Assembly: GCA_934746785.1 (NCBI GenBank)
Contig: CAKVFO010000046.1
Coordinates: 1 to 22,726 of the forward strand
Reading direction: 5' to 3'
From: an uncultured Clostridium sp.
Lineage (GTDB): Bacteria > Bacillota > Clostridia > Clostridiales > Clostridiaceae
Length of the DNA stretch: 22,726 bases
How positions within the stretch are numbered: position 1 is the stretch's first letter; every line of letters begins with the position of its first letter. A program made the translations under genes and the position numbers. This document shows positions 7,355 through 16,561 of this stretch, piece after piece. Under the pieces are notes generated by a model, which saw only the letters and a program-made list of their open reading frames with translations, had not been told where the DNA came from and did not search any database.

Positions 7355-10300
7355 TTAATTCTCCTTAGTATCATCCCTTATTATTTCTTTTAATAATCCT
7401 ACATTATATGAAATATTATCTTCGTTTAATAGTTCAAAATGCTTTCCTTTACCTTTATACAATTTAAAATTATCTTTTGTCTTTTCTTCCCACTTCATGT
7501 ACTTTCCATTATTTCCCTCAGCAGAAATGTAATATACATTAAAATCGATTTTATCTTTATAAACAAATCCATTGAAATAATCTAGATACTTAACAGATTT
7601 GTTAATGTACATTTCTATAATATCTTTATCTAAACCTAATCTTAATGCTGCTTCTTCAAGCTGTTCTCTTCCCTTTTTATTTTCAGTTATAACTTCATTA
7701 TGTAAAGTAGAATCTAAAACTATAAGCTTGTCTATTTTATACCCTCTTTCCTGTAACTTTAAAGCTGTTTCTAAAGCAAGACTTCCTCCTACAGAATAAC
7801 CTAATAGAGTATAACTTCCTTCTTTCTGAAGTTTAAGTATTCTTTCAACATATTTTTCAATTCTATCTTCCTCTTCAATATAATCAAAGGCATAGATTGG
7901 ATTATCCTTAAGCTCCATGGCAGTTTCTCTATAAAATGCTCCATAACCTACTATTGGAGGAAAGGCAAATATTTTTACATCATCCTTTTCTTCATTATAA
8001 CAAACATAGTGATTTTCCTCAGATTTTATAGTATTTTCAATTAAGGCTGCCTGCTGTCTTATGCTGCTATTTGTAAATATTTCACTTAAAGGCATATCTA
8101 TATTAAAGTCTTCATTAATCTTATAATTAAGCTCCACTGCCTTTATAGAATATCCTCCTACCTCAAAGAAGTTATCATCAATATGGAAATTATCTTTATT
8201 TAAAACCTTTCTCCATAAATTTAATATTCTCTTTTCAGTATCTGATAAAGCTTTTTCATCTACTACAGCTTCATTTTCTTTTTTATTCTTTTCTAATAAA
8301 GGAAGACTATTTAAGTTTATTTTCCCATTTCCTGTAATATCAATATGATCTACTTGAATAATGTAACTTGGCATCATATAGTGAGGTAATTTATTATCAA
8401 GAAAGGCCTTAAGATTATCTATTTCTATTTCTACTTCAGAAATGAAGTAAGTAAATAATGATAGATTATCTCTGCTATCCTTTCTTAAAACTGAATGACA
8501 TTCATCAATCATTCCATAGCTTAATACTTTTTTATCAATTTCATCCAATTCTACTCTATAACCATTTACTTTAGACTGTCTATCACTTCTTCCTAGAAGC
8601 TGTATATCTCCATTATTAAGAATTCTACCTATATCTCCAGTTCTATAAATAACTTCTTTATTTAATTTTATAAATCTATCTTTAGTTAAAGTTTCATTAT
8701 TTATATATCCCTTAGAAACACCTGCTCCACTTATACATACTTCACCATAAATACCTATTGGAACATAGTTTAAATTATTATCTAAAATATATACCTTAGT
8801 ATTATCTATAGGCTTTCCTATAACCTTTGTAATGCTGCTTAAATCTTTGCATTTGAAGTCTAGTTTTTTAGTTATTACGCCTATGGTTGTTTCTGTTGGT
8901 CCATAATGGTTTATAAATTCTGCTTTTGTGAAAATATTTTTAGCCTTTAAAACATCATCATATCTTAAGGTTTCTCCACCCATTACTATTAATCTAATAT
9001 TTTCAATAGCCTTAAATCTGTTAAAATCTTTATGAGATATTATCAAAGATAAAAGGGTTGGAGTCATCTTTAAATAAGTAATGTTATTATCATATAAATA
9101 ATTTAATAGAAATTTAGAATCTATATATTCTTCCTTCTTTATAAAATGAAGTTCTGCACCTGATAATATGCTTGTATAAAGGACAGTATACCCTAAATCA
9201 AAACATAATGATGATAACATAAGTGACTTATCTAAATTTGTTATTTCATTTTTCTTTATAAAAAAGTTAACATAATTTAATAAATTTTTATGACTTATAG
9301 GTACTCCTTTAGGTTTTCCTGTTGTTCCTGAAGTATAAATAATGTAAGCTGTATCATCGCCCTTAGCTTCAGGTAAAACTTTTCTTCCTTTAAAATCTTC
9401 TAAGTCTGAATTATCAAAGGCATATCTGCCTCTTGTTATAATTTTTTTATCGTCCTTATTAATCTTAATAACAACGTCATAACGATATTTTGTTAATTCA
9501 TTTTCTACTGTATAAATCTTGTTTAAACATTGAACTTCCTCTATATTTTCATTACTTTCTGCAAGGCTTAAGAAAAAGTTTCTAGGTAAAAACAGCTTTG
9601 TATCAATATTGTCTATACTTACTGAGTTACGTTTTTCCGGATGTTCATTTCTATAATTTAGTAATTCATTTATAAAGGTTTCTTTAGTATCTAGATCCAT
9701 TACATCACCAATAAAGATAATTCCCTTATTCTCTAGCATGTTTATACATTTATTAATAACCTTCATTAAATAATTATGGCCATGAAAACAGTGAATAACA
9801 CTATTAATTACTATGACATTAAACTTTTCATCTATAGTATCTATTTCATCTGCAAGAAGTCTATAAAGTTTGATATTTTTAAAGCCTTTTTCATCTATTT
9901 TTCTTTTATCATAATCTAAAATTTTGCTATTTAAATCTGTACCAACATAAAGCTTTGCATTCTTTGCTAAGTTAAACATAGTAATACCTGAAGCACATCC
10001 TACTTCAAGAATTTTAGTCCTTTTATTTATATATGGACTAACCTTTTTATAAACATTTTCTGAGTATTCCTTCATTTCTATTTCACTAAAGCTTTCACCT
10101 GTAAAACTGTTTGTCCATCCACCACCTGTTATATCATCAGCAGCATTATCAGCCACGTAATTCCACAGTTTTTCATCCATCATGATATTTTTTTCTTCTT
10201 CTGTTTCACCTTCAACGTTGTCAGTATCAAGGCATATGTATGAATTTAATCCTTCACATTCCCATATAAAATCATTAAGGAGTTTAATATGTTTCTTCTT

Positions 10301-13300
10301 AGAAATTATCATGGATATTTTAGAATCTTCTATTATACTCTTTAATCTATCCTTAGGACAGTTTACATCAAGAGGAACATAAGCTGAAGCTATATTTGTA
10401 ACAGCTAAAGCTGACATTACAAATTCCCCTCCATCCTCCATAAATATACCAACTCTATCTTTAGGTTTAACTTTATCTTTTAAGAAGGCTGACAAGGTAT
10501 TAATTCTTTCTTCAGCCTCTTTATAGCTTGTCTTATTGCCCTTATCTATAAAAACTGCATTGTCTCCATATTTATATACTGTAGATAAGAATTTTTCATT
10601 AATGTTTTCAATTTTTTCATGAATACATATAGTGTCATTAAGGCTTTCTATAATTTCCTTATCCTTTTCTAAATTTATATCTATATCTTGAAGTTTTATA
10701 TAAAAATCTGAAGTAATTACATCTATAAGTTTTATAAATCTTTCAATAAAAAGCTTAATAGTTTCCTTCTTATATAAATTGCTGCAATATTCAATTTTAA
10801 AATTCATGGCATTATCCCTTGGATAAGCATGAATGTCTATATCAAATCTAGCTGCTCCTTGTTCTATATCAATCATGTCTACTTTGAAGTCTATATTTTC
10901 ATCTTTACTATTTGAAATATTCTGCATTGCAAATAGCACATCAAAAATAGGATTTCTTTTAACACTTCGATCCTTAACAACATTTTCAACAAGCATTTCA
11001 AAAGGATAATCTTGATTTTCATAACTTTCTAAAACTGTTGTTTTTACTTCCTCTAAGAATTCTTTATAGGATTTTTCTCCTTCTGGGAAATTACGTAAAG
11101 CCAAGGTGTTAACAAATAAACCTAAAGTATTTTTAAAGTCTTCATACTTTCTTCCTGAAATAGGTGTACCTATTACATTTTCACTTTGATTTGTATACTT
11201 GCTTAATAAAATACTTAAAGCTGAAAGGTAAAACATATATTCTGATACATCTAATTTCTTTATAGCCTTATTTACCTTATTAAATAAATCTCCTTTAATT
11301 TCAAATCTTTCAACAGCACCTTCAACCTGTACTAAATCACTCCTTTCAAAGTCTACAGGCATATCAAGAGGTTCTCCTAGATTTTCAAATTTCTTTAACC
11401 AATATTTTTCTTGCTCCTTAAATAATTCACTTTCAAAAAACTTGTTCTGCCATTCTGAAAAATCCCTATATTGATATTTAACAGGTTCTAACTTTCCTCC
11501 ATTATATAATGTAAGAAATTCTTCAACTAAAATAGAACTACTAAATCCATCAGTACATATATGATGCGCATCTACCATAAGAACATAAGAATCCTTTTCT
11601 TCACCAATTACTATTCTCATGATAGGTGCTTTTAGTAAGTCAAAAGGTCGTATAAAAGTCTTTGCAAATTCTTCAGTAGATTTATAATTGCTCATATCTG
11701 TAAATGTAATGTTAAGAACTGCATCATCCTTAACCCTTTGATATAAAATACCATCCTTTAATTCATAGATAGTTCTTAAAACTTCATGTCTATTAAGAAG
11801 TTCTTTAAATATACTTCTAATTTTCTTCTTATTTAAAGCTGTAAAAATCCTTACTATAATAGGTGCATTATATGTTATGGAATCTTTAAACATTTTATTC
11901 ATAACATACATTCTATTTTGTGCCCTTGAGGCTTCACATTCCTTAGTTTCTACCTTTTCAACACTATATATTTCTCTCTTTTCAGATTTATCTATAAGTG
12001 TTTCTATCTTTTTTAATAAATCCTTTATTTTAAATCCTTCATAAAATATTTTTACTGGAACATCTATTAAGTATTTTTTTCTTACCTTAGATATAAACTG
12101 CATTATTTCCAAGGAGTTTGCTCCTATATCAAACACATAGTCCTCTAAAGTAAAGTCTGAATTTTTAACTACCTCTTTAAACATGACAGTTAATATTTCT
12201 AAAGTACTTCCTGAATATTGAGTATTATCTTGCTGAAAATCACTTCCCATTTCACTAAAAAACTTAGGACTTCCCTTTAAATATAAACTTCTTCTTTCAA
12301 AAGGATAAACAGGAAGAGAAATTATATAAGCTTCTTTATCTACAACTTTACTCCATTCTATTTCATGACCAGTATTAACTAAGTCTACAACGGCCTTTAA
12401 AGCATCCTCCCTATTAGATACTAAGAAACATGATGTAACTTCCTCCATGGTAAAAGCTAATTTTATTATCTTTCTTAATTCCTCAGAAAATCCTACTGCC
12501 AGCATAATTTCATAACCAGCACCATATAATTTCCTTATTAAGCTTGTCCATCTATTAACATCTAAGGCATTAGACTTTTCAACATGTGTTTTTGAAACTT
12601 TCATAACTAAATCTTCTAAGGTCATGGATTTTCTTAAATAATCTCCTATAAGGTTTCCTTCTGCAATACCAACTACTGCATTTATATTTATAGAATAATT
12701 TTTTAAAGTATTAACTATATATAAAACTTCACATAAATATCTTTTTAAGTTCTCTTGTAAATCTGATTTTGCAATATAAACATATTCTTTAGGTATAGTA
12801 TTTTTTATATTCTTTAAACTTATATCTCTATAGGACCATTCATTGATTCCTGGTAATATGTATACAGCTTTTCTTGAAATTTTTTTTATATCTGCATATT
12901 TAAAGTTCTCTTCTCTAACAAATTTCTCTAACTTTTCTATTAATTCCTCTATTGAAGATACAGCTGTTATAAATTTATATTTAAGATTTCTTCTTCCATG
13001 ATTAAGAGTATAAGAAACATTCTTTAAACTTATTTTCTCAGAATTCTTTTTCAAAAAGCTCATGATATTTGCTGCATATTTTAAAAGAGAAACCTTAGTT
13101 CTAGCAGATATTTCTACTATTTCAGAAGTATTAATTTTTTCTCTTTTATTTTCAAATTCTTCTACTATTACATGGGCATTAGTTCCAGTAAGCCCTAAAG
13201 AAGAAACTCCTGCTCTTCTTATTTTTTCATTCCAGCTGCAATTTTCTGTTGCAACATATACTGGTGATTTTTCAAATCCTATATAATAGTTAGGTTCTGT

Positions 13301-14413
13301 AAAGAATAAGGACGGTACTATATGCCTATTCTTCATCATTAAAATAACCTTTACTAAATTAAACAATCCAGATACAGAACCAGTATGTCCAATATTTGTT
13401 TTTACTGACCCTATACCTATGGATTGATAAGGAATATCAAAGTCCTTCATTACTGATGTAATAGCACTAATTTCTATAGGATCTCCTATTTTTGTAGCTG
13501 TACCGTGAGCTTCTATGTAGGAAATAGTTTCTGGTGATACTCCTGCATCTTTTATAGCAGCTCTAATTACTTCTGCTTGAGCTTTTTCTGAAGGTGCTGC
13601 TATACCATTAGCTCTTCGTCCATTATTATTAACAGCACTTCCTTTTATTATGGCATGAATATGATTTCTGTCTTTAACTGCCTTTTCATAGTCCTTTAGT
13701 ATAAGAACTACTCCTCCTTCGCCCTGAACAAAACCATCTGAATCTCTATTAAAGGCTTTAGTTCTGCTTTCTTCCGACATAACTGAATTAGTTATATCTG
13801 CATCTATTTCCTGTGGGAAAAGATTTAGCTGTACAGCACCTACTACTGCCTGATTTATAGTTCCATTTCTTATAGCTTCGACTGCTAAGTTTAATGCAAC
13901 TAAAGTTGATGAACAAGCAGTATCTAAATTAAATACTGGTCCTTGCAAATCAAAGGTATAGGCAGCTCTTGCAGCATTAACTCCATCAAGGCCATTGACA
14001 AATTCTAAGGAATTACCTTCTGAAAATAAATTTTTATACTGATTACTAGAATTTCCTACGTATACACCAACATTTCTATCTTCTAAGGTATCAACATTTA
14101 TTCCTGCATCTTCAAAAGCCTCTTCAATAAGCTCTAAAAATATCCTTTGCTGAGGATCTATATGTTTACTTTCTTCAACACTTATTTGAAAAAATTCTGG
14201 TTCAAAATATGTAACATTATCAATGTATCCACCTTTTACAAAGCTCTTAGATTCATCAAAATTTATTATGTTCTTTAATTCCTTAATTCTGCTTTTAGGA
14301 AAATTCCTTATTAAATCTTTACCATCTTTTAATGCATTCCAAAACTCATCATAATTATTAATTTGTGAAGTTTTTAGAGACATTCCAATAACTGCAATTT
14401 CTTTCCTTTCCAT
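7355..14413 (-). CDS. Hybrid PKS-NRPS: KS-eroded AT-ACP-C-A(MT)-PCP-TE
   Basis: A 2352-residue megasynthase. KS (1 to about 415) has Cys167 in DTACSS, His303 in EAHGTAT and His343 in NIGHTG. Residues about 420 to 710 align with an AT domain, but the nucleophile motif GHSxGE reads GIAEGN (Ala584) and about 120 residues with the catalytic His are missing. ACP Ser767 (GANSL) follows. C (about 825 to 1265) has HHICTDG at 950 to 956. A (about 1285 to 2040) is split between A2 and A3 by a methyltransferase (about 1395 to 1680; EVGCASG, NELTKYRYDVV); A3 is TSGTTGKPKG. Its specificity positions read D-L-T-K-I-M-H-I-G-K, close to the Asp code DLTKVGHIGK. PCP Ser2089 and a TE with Ser2207 (GYSVGG) and His2325 end the protein. 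No KR or DH is present. The KS begins at the N-terminus without a docking extension. Only a weak GTGAG precedes the ATG. It probably extends by one C3-type unit, adds methylated Asp, then releases the chain. Confidence 0.96.
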   Translation of the reverse strand: MERKEIAVIGMSLKTSQINNYDEFWNALKDGKDLIRNFPKSRIKELKNIINFDESKSFVKGGYIDNVTYFEPEFFQISVEESKHIDPQQRIFLELIEEAFEDAGINVDTLEDRNVGVYVGNSSNQYKNLFSEGNSLEFVNGLDGVNAARAAYTFDLQGPVFNLDTACSSTLVALNLAVEAIRNGTINQAVVGAVQLNLFPQEIDADITNSVMSEESRTKAFNRDSDGFVQGEGGVVLILKDYEKAVKDRNHIHAIIKGSAVNNNGRRANGIAAPSEKAQAEVIRAAIKDAGVSPETISYIEAHGTATKIGDPIEISAITSVMKDFDIPYQSIGIGSVKTNIGHTGSVSGLFNLVKVILMMKNRHIVPSLFFTEPNYYIGFEKSPVYVATENCSWNEKIRRAGVSSLGLTGTNAHVIVEEFENKREKINTSEIVEISARTKVSLLKYAANIMSFLKKNSEKISLKNVSYTLNHGRRNLKYKFITAVSSIEELIEKLEKFVREENFKYADIKKISRKAVYILPGINEWSYRDISLKNIKNTIPKEYVYIAKSDLQENLKRYLCEVLYIVNTLKNYSININAVVGIAEGNLIGDYLRKSMTLEDLVMKVSKTHVEKSNALDVNRWTSLIRKLYGAGYEIMLAVGFSEELRKIIKLAFTMEEVTSCFLVSNREDALKAVVDLVNTGHEIEWSKVVDKEAYIISLPVYPFERRSLYLKGSPKFFSEMGSDFQQDNTQYSGSTLEILTVMFKEVVKNSDFTLEDYVFDIGANSLEIMQFISKVRKKYLIDVPVKIFYEGFKIKDLLKKIETLIDKSEKREIYSVEKVETKECEASRAQNRMYVMNKMFKDSITYNAPIIVRIFTALNKKKIRSIFKELLNRHEVLRTIYELKDGILYQRVKDDAVLNITFTDMSNYKSTEEFAKTFIRPFDLLKAPIMRIVIGEEKDSYVLMVDAHHICTDGFSSSILVEEFLTLYNGGKLEPVKYQYRDFSEWQNKFFESELFKEQEKYWLKKFENLGEPLDMPVDFERSDLVQVEGAVERFEIKGDLFNKVNKAIKKLDVSEYMFYLSALSILLSKYTNQSENVIGTPISGRKYEDFKNTLGLFVNTLALRNFPEGEKSYKEFLEEVKTTVLESYENQDYPFEMLVENVVKDRSVKRNPIFDVLFAMQNISNSKDENIDFKVDMIDIEQGAARFDIDIHAYPRDNAMNFKIEYCSNLYKKETIKLFIERFIKLIDVITSDFYIKLQDIDINLEKDKEIIESLNDTICIHEKIENINEKFLSTVYKYGDNAVFIDKGNKTSYKEAEERINTLSAFLKDKVKPKDRVGIFMEDGGEFVMSALAVTNIASAYVPLDVNCPKDRLKSIIEDSKISMIISKKKHIKLLNDFIWECEGLNSYICLDTDNVEGETEEEKNIMMDEKLWNYVADNAADDITGGGWTNSFTGESFSEIEMKEYSENVYKKVSPYINKRTKILEVGCASGITMFNLAKNAKLYVGTDLNSKILDYDKRKIDEKGFKNIKLYRLLADEIDTIDEKFNVIVINSVIHCFHGHNYLMKVINKCINMLENKGIIFIGDVMDLDTKETFINELLNYRNEHPEKRNSVSIDNIDTKLFLPRNFFLSLAESNENIEEVQCLNKIYTVENELTKYRYDVVIKINKDDKKIITRGRYAFDNSDLEDFKGRKVLPEAKGDDTAYIIYTSGTTGKPKGVPISHKNLLNYVNFFIKKNEITNLDKSLMLSSLCFDLGYTVLYTSILSGAELHFIKKEEYIDSKFLLNYLYDNNITYLKMTPTLLSLIISHKDFNRFKAIENIRLIVMGGETLRYDDVLKAKNIFTKAEFINHYGPTETTIGVITKKLDFKCKDLSSITKVIGKPIDNTKVYILDNNLNYVPIGIYGEVCISGAGVSKGYINNETLTKDRFIKLNKEVIYRTGDIGRILNNGDIQLLGRSDRQSKVNGYRVELDEIDKKVLSYGMIDECHSVLRKDSRDNLSLFTYFISEVEIEIDNLKAFLDNKLPHYMMPSYIIQVDHIDITGNGKINLNSLPLLEKNKKENEAVVDEKALSDTEKRILNLWRKVLNKDNFHIDDNFFEVGGYSIKAVELNYKINEDFNIDMPLSEIFTNSSIRQQAALIENTIKSEENHYVCYNEEKDDVKIFAFPPIVGYGAFYRETAMELKDNPIYAFDYIEEEDRIEKYVERILKLQKEGSYTLLGYSVGGSLALETALKLQERGYKIDKLIVLDSTLHNEVITENKKGREQLEEAALRLGLDKDIIEMYINKSVKYLDYFNGFVYKDKIDFNVYYISAEGNNGKYMKWEEKTKDNFKLYKGKGKHFELLNEDNISYNVGLLKEIIRDDTKEN

Positions 14414-14437
14414 AATAACTCACTTTCATACTAAAAT

Positions 14438-15457
14438 TTATTTAATATTTAAATCAACATAATCTGGAATAGGTATATTATCAAAAGTTTCTCTTTCTAA
14501 TAAAACCTCTGTTCCTTTTCTTTGTATTTCTTTAAAGCCCATAAAACGATAAGTCATATACATAATTCGATTTCTATCTGTTTCAATAAATTCAGCTATA
14601 AGTTTTTTCTTTTCTTTATTTGCAATATCTATAATGTAAGACATAAATACTGTTCCAACACCTCTAGACATTACCCTGCAAGACATTAGAAATAACTTAA
14701 TTCTTATTTTCTCTTCATCTCTTTCTAATAATGAAATACCTATCTTTCCATAGCTTCCATAAACATCTTCAAGCTCTGCAACTAAAATAATATACTTAGG
14801 ATCTTCTAACATTTCCTTTAACTCAGAGTAAGAATATGTATATCCTGTTGTATTCAACTGATGAGTTCTTATTGTTAGTTCTTCAACCCTTTGCAAATCT
14901 TCCTCAGTAGCTCTTGAAATCTTCATTTTAAGATTTAATGTACTTAGGAATTCATTAGATGTTCCCTGAAAATTTTCTTCAATGTCCTTTCTTTTCATAT
15001 CTGTTATGTACATTTCACGTCTTCTTGAAGAATCTACTGTATTAAATCTTGGAATAAACTCTTCTTTATCTAATAGCTTGTCTAAATCCCTAGAACCTAC
15101 TGTTAGTATTTCTGGATATACAGAATTTACTTCATCTCTTTCAAAAGCTTGATCATCTATAAATGCTAAGGAATCAATTCCTATATTAAGATCTTTAGCT
15201 ATTTCTTTTAAAGACTCTGATTTTCTATTCCAATTTATTTTCGGTACTAAGAAATATTCATCAATAGATAACTCCTTTAACTTTTTCATAGCCACATCAT
15301 ATTGATTTTTACTTGAAATAGATTGTAATATTCCCCTTTTATCTAAAGTCTTTATTACATTAATAACATTATCTTTTAATTTAACATTATCATTTTCAGA
15401 AAGTATTCCATCCCATAAGGTATTATCTAAATCCCATACTAAACATTTAATACTCAT
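14438..15457 (-). CDS. Short FkbH-like HAD/GNAT protein, glyceryl-ACP formation
   Basis: A 339-residue protein of the FkbH family without the N-terminal domain of the long form. The HAD subfamily IIIC motif WDLDNTLWDG begins at residue 8 (Asp9 and Asp11), with FIDDQ further on. The GNAT-like C-terminal part carries 'HQLNTTGYTYS' and FLMSCRVMSRG. This is the size and layout of the FkbH proteins that make glyceryl-ACP from D-1,3-bisphosphoglycerate for methoxy- or hydroxymalonyl-ACP. It lies 3 bases after a dedicated FkbJ-like ACP and near an FkbK-like dehydrogenase, matching that pathway. AAGGA lies 10 bases before the ATG. It shares only the family motifs with the long FkbH-like protein in this operon, so the two look like separate acquisitions rather than a recent duplication. 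Confidence 0.92.
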   Translation of the reverse strand: MSIKCLVWDLDNTLWDGILSENDNVKLKDNVINVIKTLDKRGILQSISSKNQYDVAMKKLKELSIDEYFLVPKINWNRKSESLKEIAKDLNIGIDSLAFIDDQAFERDEVNSVYPEILTVGSRDLDKLLDKEEFIPRFNTVDSSRRREMYITDMKRKDIEENFQGTSNEFLSTLNLKMKISRATEEDLQRVEELTIRTHQLNTTGYTYSYSELKEMLEDPKYIILVAELEDVYGSYGKIGISLLERDEEKIRIKLFLMSCRVMSRGVGTVFMSYIIDIANKEKKKLIAEFIETDRNRIMYMTYRFMGFKEIQRKGTEVLLERETFDNIPIPDYVDLNIK

Positions 15458-15460
15458 TGA

Positions 15461-15697
15461 TTATTTTTCCTTCTTACTTTCTATAAATTCTGTTATTTTG
15501 TTTAATGTAGTGAAATTATCTATATCCATATCATCATTTTCTACTGTAATATCAAATTCCTTTTCTATAAACATTATTAATTGCATTGAGAATAAAGAGT
15601 TTGCTATTCCACCTTCAAAAAAGTTTTCATCATCACCAATTTCATCTCTTCTAAAACTTCTTAATAAAAATTTCTTTACTGTTTCTTTTGTTGTCAT
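15461..15697 (-). CDS. Acyl carrier protein (FkbJ-like, extender unit carrier)
   Basis: A 78-residue discrete carrier protein. The phosphopantetheine Ser lies in GGIANSLFSMQL, followed by IMFIEKEFDITV and the 'DNFTTLNKI' turn. This site is characteristic of the ACPs that carry glycerate- or serine-derived malonyl-type extender units (the FkbJ, ZmaD and ClbE group). It is encoded between the 3-hydroxyacyl-CoA dehydrogenase family protein and the short FkbH-like protein, the enzymes expected to act on it. AAGGT lies 8 bases before the ATG at 15697. The free-standing AT two genes upstream would move the finished unit from this carrier to the PKS module's ACP. The carrier identity is firm; the exact extender is inferred. 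Confidence 0.93.
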   Translation of the reverse strand: MTTKETVKKFLLRSFRRDEIGDDENFFEGGIANSLFSMQLIMFIEKEFDITVENDDMDIDNFTTLNKITEFIESKKEK

Positions 15698-15715
15698 AAC
15701 AAATTACCTTCTTTC

Positions 15716-16561
15716 TTAATATATATAAAATCCTTCTCCAGATTTTCTTCCAAGCTTTCCTTCCTCAACCATTCTAATTAAAAGAGGACAGCATTTAAAT
15801 TTTTCACCTTTAAAATAATTACCTAAAACTTTTATTGAATTTACTACTGTATCTATACCTATTAAATCTGCTGTTTCTAAAGGCCCCATTTTATGTCCAA
15901 AGCACTTTTTGAAAATATCATCCACAGTTGCTGCATCTGCTACACCTTCTAAAACTATATAAGCTGCTTCATTCATATATAAATGTGAGATTCTATTTGA
16001 AACAAATCCTGGAGAATCATTAACAATTAAACCTTCTTTATTAATGGACTTTAATAAAGAAATAACTTCTTCTTCACAATTATTAGAAGTATACTTGCTT
16101 TTGATTACTTCTACTGTATCCTTCATAGGTACTGGATTCATAAAGTGAATTCCAATAACCTTTGATTTATCTTCCATAACATCTGCTATTTCTTCTATAG
16201 GAATACAAGAAGTATTGACTATATATAGCCTGTCTTCCTTATGTTGATTTCTTAATTCCTTGTATAATTTGATTTTAGAATTTAAATCTTCTACTATGTT
16301 TTCTATAATATATTTACAAGGCTCTAAATCTATAAGATTTGAAGTAAAATGAATTCTATTTACTACATCATCAATACTTCCCTGCATTTCTGCTTTTTTC
16401 ATCATCTTAATAAATCTTAAATTCATAGTTATGCTTTTCTTAGATTCCTCTAACTGCTTTTTATTTATATCATTTAGATATACTTCATAACCATTCATAG
16501 CAAAGGATTGAGCCACACCCATTCCTATTACCCCAGCTCCTATTACTCCAATCTTATTCAT
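15716..16561 (-). CDS. 3-hydroxyacyl-CoA dehydrogenase family protein (FkbK-like)
   Basis: A 281-residue NAD-dependent dehydrogenase of the 3-hydroxybutyryl-CoA dehydrogenase family. The N-terminal Rossmann motif is GAGVIGMG (residues 7 to 14), with the catalytic His139 in IGIHFMNPVP, then 'NDSPGFVSNR', and a helical C-terminal domain containing GHKMGPLETADLIG. In FK520, zwittermicin and colibactin clusters, homologues (FkbK, ZmaG, ClbD) oxidise the C3 hydroxyl of an ACP-bound glyceryl or seryl group. The neighbouring ACP and short FkbH-like genes point to glyceryl-ACP here. The start is ATG 16561, 7 bases after GGGGG; an in-frame GTG one codon earlier is too close to that site. It overlaps the AT gene by 8 bases (ATGAATAA). 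A primary butyrate-metabolism role is unlikely in this context. Confidence 0.9.
   Translation of the reverse strand: MNKIGVIGAGVIGMGVAQSFAMNGYEVYLNDINKKQLEESKKSITMNLRFIKMMKKAEMQGSIDDVVNRIHFTSNLIDLEPCKYIIENIVEDLNSKIKLYKELRNQHKEDRLYIVNTSCIPIEEIADVMEDKSKVIGIHFMNPVPMKDTVEVIKSKYTSNNCEEEVISLLKSINKEGLIVNDSPGFVSNRISHLYMNEAAYIVLEGVADAATVDDIFKKCFGHKMGPLETADLIGIDTVVNSIKVLGNYFKGEKFKCCPLLIRMVEEGKLGRKSGEGFYIY

Noticed and set aside
15716..16561. Primary metabolic 3-hydroxybutyryl-CoA dehydrogenase of butyrate fermentation
   Set aside because: It has the same fold and family, but the tight overlap with the trans-AT and the adjacent FkbJ-like ACP and FkbH-like genes indicate a biosynthetic role.
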